A stretch of 45,013 nt of DNA from CAZLWA01 sp964563165. GTDB taxonomy: Bacteria; CLD3; SB21. Both the position numbers and the translations under genes were made by a program. Shown piece after piece: positions 14,002 to 21,087 of the stretch (its first letter is position 1; each line of letters begins with the position of its first letter). Under the pieces are notes generated by a model. The model searched no databases. It saw nothing but the letters and a program-made list of their open reading frames with translations, and had not been told where the DNA came from. The stretch covers positions 1 to 45,013 of the forward strand of contig CAZLWA010000023.1 in NCBI GenBank assembly GCA_964563165.1, written 5' to 3'.

Positions 14002-14847
14002 TTATTTTCTTGCGATCAATATCGTATACATGGATTCAGCCGGACTGTAAGGCGCCCCGGCATACGAGCCGAGAAATCCCCACTGCGAGAACTGCGCTTC
14101 TTTTATGAAAAACTCGACCTCATTGCGCGTGGTCGGCCGCACCGGGATCGAGAGCGAACGCAAGATATATTCGTTCTTGTTTTTTTCCAAACGTACGAGA
14201 TTACGTACGAGCAGCTCTTCGTGGAAATCATTTTCAAAAAAGAACAGGGTGTGATTCCGGTCCATCACCGGCATGAACCGCTCCTTGTTGCGCCAGATCT
14301 TCTCGTAATTCCACATTTCGATGATCAATACGCCTTTGTCCGTCAGCAGGTTCTTTGCCTGCGTGAAAAAATTCAGCAGCGCTTCATCGTCCAGAACGAG
14401 CGGCAGAGAATCTTTGGTGCACAACACGAGATCAAATTTATCTTCTCCGACCGCGTGCGGCGCAAGAAAGACTTCCTCGGTGAATAACTTAACGCCTTTG
14501 GATAATTTCTTTTTGGATTTGGCTATCATCGCCGGGCTTCCGTCCACACCCGCCAGTTTTTTAATTCCCAGCCGTGACAGCAGTTTTAACGTCTGCCCCG
14601 TGCGGCAGGAGAGATCGCACGCCGACCGAATGCCGTATTTGCTGATCAGCATCTGGTAGAACGGGCGCTGGATCTTAAACAGGATCTGCTCGGAGTAAAT
14701 AAGATCGAAATATTCCGAAAAGGACTCGCCGTATTCCAGCTCGGAAAGCAAGTTCTCGACCTGCGGAATATTGCTGCTGACGGATCTTTTTACCTTAACT
14801 TTTTTCCGGGGAACTTTCTTCTTCTTCGCCTTCCGCACAGACGCCAT
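14002..14847 (-). CDS. Class I SAM-dependent methyltransferase
   Basis: The 281-residue protein starts with a strongly basic tail (RKAKKKKVPRKKVKVKR), then YFDLIYSEQ and a Rossmann-type methyltransferase core: motif I is CDLSCRTGQTLKLL, where the usual DxGCGTG reads DLSCRTG; motif II LAGVDGSPAMIAKSKKKL; motif IV KFDLVLCTKDSLPLVL. The C-terminal half has the FFFENDFHEELLVRN segment seen in small-molecule methyltransferases of the YjhP/Methyltransf_25 type. The basic N-terminus may bind nucleic acid or ribosome. It ends 13 bases from the tRNA-Glu gene. The substrate is unknown. Confidence 0.8.
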   Translation of the reverse strand: MASVRKAKKKKVPRKKVKVKRSVSSNIPQVENLLSELEYGESFSEYFDLIYSEQILFKIQRPFYQMLISKYGIRSACDLSCRTGQTLKLLSRLGIKKLAGVDGSPAMIAKSKKKLSKGVKLFTEEVFLAPHAVGEDKFDLVLCTKDSLPLVLDDEALLNFFTQAKNLLTDKGVLIIEMWNYEKIWRNKERFMPVMDRNHTLFFFENDFHEELLVRNLVRLEKNKNEYILRSLSIPVRPTTRNEVEFFIKEAQFSQWGFLGSYAGAPYSPAESMYTILIARK

Positions 14848-14956
14848 AAGTTTCTCCGTTAAATACGCTTGATTTAGTTTTGAAAACTTGATAAGTTAAC
14901 CGAATTAAATTCAAAATAAAGATTTTTTTTGGGAAAGAGTCTAACGGGAGAACATG

Positions 14957-15997
14957 ATGCGTAGTCTTCTGATAAGCCTGCTTGCGGCCGTTATTGTATT
15001 CTCGTGCAGATCTAAATCCGACACCGCAAAACTTCCGGATCTTCCTAAGATCTTTTCCGTCGGCGACGGACGTATCGTCAAGACCGTGGATTTTTCTCCG
15101 GACGGAAAAACGCTCATTGCAGGCGGCGAGAACAAAAAGATCAAATTGATCAATCGTGAAACAGGGGAGATCATCTGGACCTCGCCCGAACAGCCGGACG
15201 CCGTGCTGGCTGCGGCGATTGCGCCCAACGGAAAAGTTTTTGTCACGACCTGCGGCGATAATGAAAAAAATACCGGCCAGGTGGTCGTCTGCGCCATGGA
15301 TTCGAAAACCGAGCGCTGGAGCAGGAAAGGCCTGCTCAACGACGTTCAGCTTGCGAAATTCAGCCGCAATGGAGCGAATCTCATCGTGGCGAATTACTAT
15401 AATATTACTCTGTTCGAGGCCGAAACCGGGAAACAGCTCAAGTTCTTTTCCGGCCATGCACCCGATGTCGCCGCGCCGTACGGACATGTGGATGCCGTAA
15501 CGGAAATTTGCTTCACAAAGGATTCGTCGAAATTCATTTCCGTCGGCTGGGACAAGAACGTGAAAGTGTGGGACGTCACGGCGGGGCATGAAACCAAAAC
15601 ATTTCCCGAATCGGAACGCATCAACGCGTGCATTTTGAATCCGGACGAAAGTAAGATCATAACCGGCAGTTCCGACGCCCTCCACGTCTGGAACCGCACG
15701 ACCGACCGTATCGATACCATTGTGGCCTATAACGGAGAGATCACGAGCATGTGCGCCGTGCAAAATTATTTTGTCACGGGCGATGAAGCGGGGACGATCG
15801 CGATATGGGACGTGAACCGGTATACAAAAATAAATGAGATCAGGAAGGCGCATCTATTGGGCGTGTGGTGCCTTAATCCGTCGCCCGACGGAAAATATTT
15901 TGTATCCTCAGGCGGAGACGGCAAAGTGACTGTCTGGAATGTGGATTACCTATTGACGTTTCAATCTGTCGCTGATTCAACCAAGGGAGGGAATTAG
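14957..15997 (+). CDS. WD40-repeat lipoprotein
   Basis: Two adjacent ATGs exist (14954, 14957); GGGAG spacing favours the second. A lipoprotein signal (LLISLLAAVIVFSC) puts Cys near residue 17. The rest, about 330 residues, is one beta-propeller of WD40 type: VKTVDFSPDGKTLIAGG, KIKLINRETGEIIW, VTEICFTKDSSKFISVGWDK, VKVWDV, IAIWDV and LNPSPDGKYFVSSGGDGKVT near the end. WD40 propellers scaffold protein complexes. An exported lipid-anchored copy is unusual, and the giant protein at 36698 uses the same kind of repeats. It is divergent from the methyltransferase gene. Confidence 0.9.
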   Translation: MRSLLISLLAAVIVFSCRSKSDTAKLPDLPKIFSVGDGRIVKTVDFSPDGKTLIAGGENKKIKLINRETGEIIWTSPEQPDAVLAAAIAPNGKVFVTTCGDNEKNTGQVVVCAMDSKTERWSRKGLLNDVQLAKFSRNGANLIVANYYNITLFEAETGKQLKFFSGHAPDVAAPYGHVDAVTEICFTKDSSKFISVGWDKNVKVWDVTAGHETKTFPESERINACILNPDESKIITGSSDALHVWNRTTDRIDTIVAYNGEITSMCAVQNYFVTGDEAGTIAIWDVNRYTKINEIRKAHLLGVWCLNPSPDGKYFVSSGGDGKVTVWNVDYLLTFQSVADSTKGGN

Positions 15998-16000
15998 TCA

Positions 16001-16040
16001 TGCTGAGTGCCTGCCCTGAGCGCAGTCGAAGGGGCGTTTC
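16001..16040 (+). repeat. Dispersed repeat GAGTGCCTGCCCTGAGCGCA
   Basis: The motif, followed by GTCGAAGGGG, is one that I know from intergenic regions of many unrelated genomes. Read on the minus strand it gives the familiar false peptide LRLRSGQALS. It lies between the WD40 lipoprotein gene and the riboswitch promoter. Confidence 0.6.
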
Positions 16041-16090
16041 GGCGCCGCGAAGCATCCCCGAAACCCTCAGACTGTCGCGAAAAAATATTC

Positions 16091-16119
16091 TTGACATTTA
16101 AATCCTTTTGAATTAGACT
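16091..16119 (+). promoter_or_regulatory. Sigma70-like promoter of the cobalamin operon
   Basis: TTGACA at 16091-16096, 17-base spacer, TAGACT at 16114-16119. Transcription would start near 16126, just upstream of the riboswitch. Confidence 0.7.
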
Positions 16120-16151
16120 GATGCGGGTTTAGAAAATGTTCTTTCAAATTT

Positions 16152-16310
16152 AAGTTTAGGTGTCCCGATCGTATCGGGATGAAAAGGGAATCACGTTAAA
16201 ATCGTGAACTGCCCCGCAACTGTGAATGAGTACCTGAAAATCCACTGTGGCCGTAAATGCCACGGGAAGGTGAATTACCCGCTCATAAGTCAGGAGACCT
16301 GCCTAAGCTT
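16152..16310 (+). ncRNA. Cobalamin riboswitch (AdoCbl class)
   Basis: P1 pairs AAGTTTAGG (16152-16160) with CCTAAGCTT (16302-16310). The conserved core is complete: GAAAAGGGAATCACG, AACTGCCCCGCAACTGTGA, the CCACTGTGG helix, CACGGGAAGGTG and AAGTCAGGAGACCTGCC. It lies in the leader of the receptor operon. In this class, binding of a cobalamin promotes the off state. Confidence 0.95.
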
Positions 16311-16370
16311 TTTAACAAACTTTCGCGGGAAGGTGAGGTAAAATTAAAATAGTCTTTATATTAATTTTTG

Positions 16371-16400
16371 ATCCTCATTCCTTTGGAGTGAGGATTTTTT
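16371..16400 (+). terminator. Riboswitch-controlled intrinsic terminator
   Basis: ATCCTCATTCC and GGAGTGAGGAT form an 11-pair stem with loop TTT and are followed by a T run. An upstream segment near 16331-16339 (AGGTGAGGT) can pair with the left arm (CCTCA) as an antiterminator. Confidence 0.85.
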
Positions 16401-16428
16401 ATTTGGAGATATTAATTCCGGAGCGTCG

Positions 16429-18585
16429 ATGAAAAAATTATTGGCAATGGCCATTCTGTTCTGCGGCAATATCCACGCTCAAACAGACAGCCTGAGGCAC
16501 TATGATTTAGAAGGAACGATCGTGACGGCAACGCGCACTGAAGAAAATGAGGCAAACGTAGCGCGGAGCGTAACCGTGATTACCCAAAAAGAGATAGCCC
16601 GTTCGGCTTCTCACAGTCTCGGCGAATTATTGCGGCAGGTGGAAGGCATCTATATGACCGGAACGCAGCAGACTCCGGGTTCGATCCAAAATGTGTTCAT
16701 GCGGGGCGCGAACAGCAATCATACCGTCATTATGGTTGACGGTATGCGTATCGGAGATCCCTCCAGTGTGGATAATGCGCTGGATCTGTCCGAAGTGTCT
16801 TTGGTCGACGTGGAGCGCATTGAGATTGTCCGGGGCGCGCACAGCACCCTGTACGGCTCATCGGCTATCGGCGGCGTGGTTAATATTATTACCAAGAAGA
16901 ACAGTGTGCGCGGATTCAATGCCTACGGCGATCTCCAGTCGGGATATTTCGGCAAACAAACTTCGATCCTGAGCCAGAATGTTTTTATGAATTACAGTTT
17001 CAGGAGCGGATTTTACGTCAATGCCGACGTCTTCCATTCGGATGTGACCGGCATTAATGCGGCGGTTGATACGGTCAAAAACCCCGGCGCCTACAAAAAT
17101 TATGATAACGACGGCTTTCGAAAACTGGATTGGGCCGGGAAAGCCGGTTATAAAAACGAGCCATGGGATCTGTTTATTGCCTATAAAAATGTAGATCAAA
17201 AAAGCGATCTGGACGCCGGCGCGTTTGTGGACGATCCCAATTATACGATCCATTTCCGCAGGGATTTTCTCAATTACGGGGTTTCGTACCGGATCAATAA
17301 ACAACTGAATTTCAGTTATCTTGGCGGATATTCTTCGATGAAACGAAAATCGATCAATGATTCCAATACCGTGGATGCGCTTGGAAATTTCAATCACAGC
17401 TATTTTCGAGGCGATTATTCGGGAACGCTGAACAATAATGAATTGCAGTCGAATTTTAAATTACAAAATATCGAATGGGTCGCCGGGGTCGGGCGTTACA
17501 AAGAAACGACGTCAACGAAAACGTTTGTTTTGAGTACGGACCCGGTATTTCCCTACAGCATCACGGGCAATTTAGACACGCTGGGCATCCACAGTGTGAT
17601 CTACGATGCGTTTGTTCATACGGATATTCAGGGCGGTTTTTTCGGTGAACGCCTGAGTTCATTTTCTTTGGGATTGGGCGGGCGATGGAATCATCACAGC
17701 GCCTATGGAAATAATTTCACTTACGAAATCAATCCGTCGTACAGACTGACCGAACGAACGCTGTTGTTTGCGTCTTATGCGACCGGATTTAACGCACCCG
17801 CGCTGTATCGTTTATTTACTCCCGAAACCTATTATACCTCAGCCATACAGAGGGGGAATAAGAATTTGAAACCGGAAACGTCTGTTTCCTATGAACTGGG
17901 TCTTAAGCAGACGCTGGATGATATTCGTTTTTCAGTGTCGGTGTTTCACACAACGGTGAAAAATTATATTGATTTTGTTTATTTGTGGGATAAAAATATT
18001 TCTATCGATACGCTCGGCAGCGATTTTCTGCGCGACGATTATCGCGGCGATACCTATTTAAATATCGGCGATCAGGTCAATAACGGAATGGAAGCGGGGG
18101 TGCAGGCACGGGTCAATTCCCGGTTGAATGTTTTCGCTAATGTGACTCTGATCCGCGGCAAGCTGGATTATGATGCCTCGAAGATCGACACGGCGAAAAC
18201 GCAAAACAATCACGTCCAGCTGTATTCCACCGGCGCTTTTCTTACGCAGGGAGTAAAATCGGCGAAACTTGTCCGAAGACCGAACAGTGGAAATGCCGGA
18301 TTGACGTGTGAAGTGACAAGAACTGTTTCCTTCACAGGCGTAGCCCAATATACCGGCACTCGCAGGGACGTTTTTTATGACATAACGTTGGGCCCTTACG
18401 GCGCACTGGCAAGCACGCCTCTGAAGAGCTATTGGACGCTGGACATCTCGTCTCAATGGGCGATTTCGAAACAATCGACAGCTACGCTCAGGATTGAAAA
18501 CGTATTCAATGAGAAGACCACTGAAATTCGCGGTTTTCGAAACCGGGGCAGAGGATTTTTGTTAAGTCTTCGCTCCACGCTTTGA
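16429..18585 (+). CDS. btuB: TonB-dependent outer-membrane receptor, BtuB-like
   Basis: The 718-residue protein has a signal peptide (MKKLLAMAILFCGNIHA), then a probable TonB-box region (DLEGTIVTATRTEEN), a plug domain of about 130 residues (LGELLRQVEGIYMT, MRGANSNHTVIMVDGMRIGD, VERIEIVRGAHSTLYGSSAIGGVVNI), and a beta-barrel to the C-terminus, which ends in a barrel strand (RGRGFLLSLRSTL). Length and plug agree with BtuB-class receptors. Control by the cobalamin riboswitch immediately upstream identifies cobalamin or another corrinoid as the likely cargo; energy comes from TonB-ExbBD, not in this window. It is first in a five-gene cluster. Confidence 0.92.
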   Translation: MKKLLAMAILFCGNIHAQTDSLRHYDLEGTIVTATRTEENEANVARSVTVITQKEIARSASHSLGELLRQVEGIYMTGTQQTPGSIQNVFMRGANSNHTVIMVDGMRIGDPSSVDNALDLSEVSLVDVERIEIVRGAHSTLYGSSAIGGVVNIITKKNSVRGFNAYGDLQSGYFGKQTSILSQNVFMNYSFRSGFYVNADVFHSDVTGINAAVDTVKNPGAYKNYDNDGFRKLDWAGKAGYKNEPWDLFIAYKNVDQKSDLDAGAFVDDPNYTIHFRRDFLNYGVSYRINKQLNFSYLGGYSSMKRKSINDSNTVDALGNFNHSYFRGDYSGTLNNNELQSNFKLQNIEWVAGVGRYKETTSTKTFVLSTDPVFPYSITGNLDTLGIHSVIYDAFVHTDIQGGFFGERLSSFSLGLGGRWNHHSAYGNNFTYEINPSYRLTERTLLFASYATGFNAPALYRLFTPETYYTSAIQRGNKNLKPETSVSYELGLKQTLDDIRFSVSVFHTTVKNYIDFVYLWDKNISIDTLGSDFLRDDYRGDTYLNIGDQVNNGMEAGVQARVNSRLNVFANVTLIRGKLDYDASKIDTAKTQNNHVQLYSTGAFLTQGVKSAKLVRRPNSGNAGLTCEVTRTVSFTGVAQYTGTRRDVFYDITLGPYGALASTPLKSYWTLDISSQWAISKQSTATLRIENVFNEKTTEIRGFRNRGRGFLLSLRSTL

Positions 18586-18690
18586 TTACATCGGATTTAT
18601 TAATCTGACAAATGTTGATTGTATTAAAATATTGTTTTATATTTTGTAATCCACCTTGAAAATCAGATTAAACCTCAACAGGAGATGTCC

Positions 18691-19245
18691 ATGCGAACCA
18701 AAGAAAGTTTAGTTGCCATGATTCTTGCGGCCGGAGCGGTTTTGCTTATCGCGCTTTGCCGTCTTTTGCCGCATCCGTGGAATTTTGCGCCGGTCTGCGC
18801 CGCGGCTCTGTTCGGCGGAATTTATCTGGACAAAAAACTCGCGTTCTCATTGCCGCTGATTTCGATGTTCATTGCGGATCTCGTCCTCGGAATCAGTTGG
18901 GCGGACCTGCCGTTCGTCTATGGTGCGCTGACCCTCAGCGTGTTCATCGGCGGTTGGATCAAAAGTGACCAAAAGCAAACTTCAAAATTTGTTGTAAAAC
19001 TTTTTTCAGGTACGATTGCCTCTTCCGTCATATTCTTTGTCATCACCAACTTCGGTGCATGGATCGTACTGGATATATATACGAAAGACGTGGGCGGCCT
19101 GATCTCGGCTTACGTCATGGGAATTCCCTTTTTCAAAAACACGGTCTTGAGTGATTTATTCTTCATCACGGTTTTTGTGGGTGCGTATGAGGTCATTTAT
19201 CGGCTTGCGGCTTCGAGACTTAAGACGGCGCCGGTCGCTGAATGA
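18691..19245 (+). CDS. DUF6580-type membrane protein, candidate ECF S-component for cobalamin
   Basis: The AGGAG site selects the ATG at 18691 over one at 18685. The protein of about 184 residues has five or six hydrophobic segments and a pattern typical of DUF6580: LLPHPWNFAPVCAAALFGG, LDKKLAFSLPLISMFIADLVLG and LPFVYGALTLSVFIGGW (each quoted in part). Proteins of this shape resemble substrate-binding S-components of energy-coupling factor transporters. Its place between the BtuB-like receptor and a BtuG-like lipoprotein suggests that it moves cobalamin across the inner membrane, which would explain the absence of btuCDF here. Function is inferred; the family match is good. Confidence 0.75.
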   Translation: MRTKESLVAMILAAGAVLLIALCRLLPHPWNFAPVCAAALFGGIYLDKKLAFSLPLISMFIADLVLGISWADLPFVYGALTLSVFIGGWIKSDQKQTSKFVVKLFSGTIASSVIFFVITNFGAWIVLDIYTKDVGGLISAYVMGIPFFKNTVLSDLFFITVFVGAYEVIYRLAASRLKTAPVAE

Positions 19246-20312
19246 ATCTGAGCTCCATGACCAACGCCATTCATTCCCATTGCCAATTTTATTTTTTAAT
19301 AATGTTTGCAATGGGAATTTCATTTTCGGCCTGTTCGAACTCTGCGAAAAGCGACTTGCCGGTTCCGATTGGCATACAGGCCGCGTTCATTGTTTGCGAA
19401 GGCAATTACGGAAGCGGTAATGCGACGCTCAGCATATTGGATACGGTGCTGACCGATACGACGTATAACAACGTTTTCGCACGAATTAACGGCCGCCCGC
19501 TCGGGGACAACGCACACAGTGTGGTCGTGGTGGATTCGCTGGCGCTTATTGCCGTTACGCATTCCGATAGAATTGAAGTTATTAATACGCGCACCTATGA
19601 AAGCGTAACGACCATCGAAGATATTTCATCGCCGAGAGACCTGGCTTATTCCAATGGCAATTTTTACGTAACCAGTTATGGCGACAGTTCGGTGGCGGTA
19701 CTGAATACAAGTTACACCGTCATTGCAACAATCAAACTTCAGCATCATCCGAACGAGATCAGGATTCTCAATACTAAGGCGTATGTTTCCAATGCGCTCC
19801 ACACACAAAGCGGCGCTGCCAACGATTCAACGATCTCAATTATTGATCTGAATTCCAATACGGTCATAGCCAATTTGATTATCGGGAAGAACCCCGTTTC
19901 ACTGGCAGCGGATCCGGTACGCAATCAGGTTATTATTGCGTGCGCCGGAACCACGGCATCCAACGGATTTATATCAACTGTTAACGGGACGAGCGATCAG
20001 GCAGCGCTACTGATCGGCACTTCATCTGTGTCGCCGTTTAGAATTGCAGTTCAGGATTCATTACTGGCATACATTCGTACCGATAACGGTTCGATTCGGG
20101 TGTTTAATTTGAATTCGAATGCGTTCATTCCGGATATCGACAACGGGAGTTTTAATTTTTATTCGCTGGCGTTTGGCAACGGGGAATTGTTTGCAGCCGA
20201 CGGCCAGGATTTTATTTCAAATGGAAATGTGATCTGGTTTAATTCATATTTCGGGGTCAGAAAGGCCTTTCAGGTCGGAGTTTCGCCCAGTGCGATCGTT
20301 TTTTCAAATTAG
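19242..20312 (+). CDS. BtuG-like YncE/DUF5074-type beta-propeller lipoprotein
   Basis: It overlaps the previous stop by four bases (ATGA). A lipoprotein signal ends at SFSAC (Cys31; a start at 19257 would shorten it). About 320 residues follow with repeated propeller blades: FIVCEGNYGSGNATLSILD, VINTRTYESVTTIED, SPRDLAYSNGNFYVTSYGDS, VAVLNTSYTVIATIKL, ISIIDLNSNTVIANLIIGKNP, ending VGVSPSAIVFSN. This YncE/DUF5074 pattern, size and position beside a BtuB-type gene match BtuG of Bacteroides, a surface lipoprotein that binds B12 very tightly and feeds BtuB. Homology should be tested; context is strong. Confidence 0.78.
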   Translation: MNLSSMTNAIHSHCQFYFLIMFAMGISFSACSNSAKSDLPVPIGIQAAFIVCEGNYGSGNATLSILDTVLTDTTYNNVFARINGRPLGDNAHSVVVVDSLALIAVTHSDRIEVINTRTYESVTTIEDISSPRDLAYSNGNFYVTSYGDSSVAVLNTSYTVIATIKLQHHPNEIRILNTKAYVSNALHTQSGAANDSTISIIDLNSNTVIANLIIGKNPVSLAADPVRNQVIIACAGTTASNGFISTVNGTSDQAALLIGTSSVSPFRIAVQDSLLAYIRTDNGSIRVFNLNSNAFIPDIDNGSFNFYSLAFGNGELFAADGQDFISNGNVIWFNSYFGVRKAFQVGVSPSAIVFSN

Positions 20313-20324
20313 AAAGAAAAGTTT

Positions 20325-20876
20325 ATGAAAATCTACACAAAGACCGGGGACGACGGTACCACGGGACTTTTCGGCGGGGAACGCGTTTCGAAGGATGCCG
20401 TTCGTATCGAATCCTATGGAACGGTGGACGAATTGAATTCGGCTGTAGGAATTGTCCGGTGTCATAATTCCGATTCCAAGATCGATCTCATGTTGCACCA
20501 AATTCAAAACGATCTTTTTAATTTAGGCGCGGATCTGGCAACACCGGTGTCGGTGAAAAGCGATCACATCGTTCGCATGGAATTGAAAGATGCCGAGGCG
20601 CTGGAGAAATGGATCGATGAGCTGGATGCGGATCTGCCTGCGTTGACGAATTTTATTTTGCCTGGCGGAACTCCCGCCGCGTCGTATCTGCATTTGGCGC
20701 GCAACGTCTGCCGCCGAGCGGAACGGCTCGCGGTGAAATTGGCGCATGAAGAAAAGATCGGACAAGCGGTCTTGATCTATCTCAACCGCCTTTCCGATCT
20801 GATGTTCGTGATGGCGCGGTGGGCGAATCATCGCGCGGGCAAGGAAGAGACGAAGTGGACAAAAACCGACCGGTGA
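20325..20876 (+). CDS. pduO: ATP:cob(I)alamin adenosyltransferase, PduO type
   Basis: The 183-residue protein begins with the family signature MKIYTKTGDDGTTGLFGG, which includes the ATP-binding N-terminus, then YGTVDELNSAVG, FNLGADLATP, and the helical core motifs LPGGTPAASYLHLARNVCRR (RNVCRRAER) and YLNRLSDLMFVMAR. It transfers the adenosyl group from ATP to cob(I)alamin in the cytoplasm, completing the route from uptake to coenzyme B12. It lies 12 bases after the BtuG-like gene and one base before the next gene, so it is co-transcribed and under riboswitch control. Confidence 0.95.
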   Translation: MKIYTKTGDDGTTGLFGGERVSKDAVRIESYGTVDELNSAVGIVRCHNSDSKIDLMLHQIQNDLFNLGADLATPVSVKSDHIVRMELKDAEALEKWIDELDADLPALTNFILPGGTPAASYLHLARNVCRRAERLAVKLAHEEKIGQAVLIYLNRLSDLMFVMARWANHRAGKEETKWTKTDR

Positions 20877-20877
20877 T

Positions 20878-21066
20878 ATGGTTACGAAATGTGTTTGCTT
20901 TGATATTCCGTTTAGCACTATGAAGGAAGTCGCCGCCGCTCATCGATCCAAAACTCCGGAAGCGCTGCAGCGCCATTTGCATTTCGGTGAGAATTGCAAA
21001 TTATGCCGCCCGTATGTGGAAAAAATGTTAGAGACGGGGGAGACAAAATTCGAGATCATCGGGTAA
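20878..21066 (+). CDS. Bfd-like [2Fe-2S] protein
   Basis: The start lies one base after the adenosyltransferase stop. In 62 residues it has the BFD-type ligand pattern CxC (Cys5, Cys7) and CxxC (Cys40, Cys43) in GENCKLCRPYVEKML. Bfd-like domains bind one [2Fe-2S] cluster and pass electrons or bind iron-storage proteins. In this operon it may help reduce cob(II)alamin to cob(I)alamin, the substrate of the enzyme encoded just upstream; that is inference from position. It could also relate to the iron gene feoB that follows in opposite orientation. Confidence 0.8.
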   Translation: MVTKCVCFDIPFSTMKEVAAAHRSKTPEALQRHLHFGENCKLCRPYVEKMLETGETKFEIIG

Positions 21067-21087
21067 GTCCGCAGGGTCCGTAAAGCC

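Noticed and set aside
14795..15853. Minus-strand open frame of 352 codons
   Set aside because: It is antisense to the WD40 lipoprotein gene, has no ribosome-binding site and reads as low-complexity Arg/Asp/Gly-rich sequence. The plus-strand frame has a lipobox and WD40 motifs.
15873..16097. Minus-strand frame with the peptide LRLRSGQALS
   Set aside because: This is the known false translation of a dispersed GAGTGCCTGCCC-type repeat.
16858..17397. Minus-strand open frame of 179 codons
   Set aside because: It is antisense to the TonB-dependent receptor and lacks start signals.
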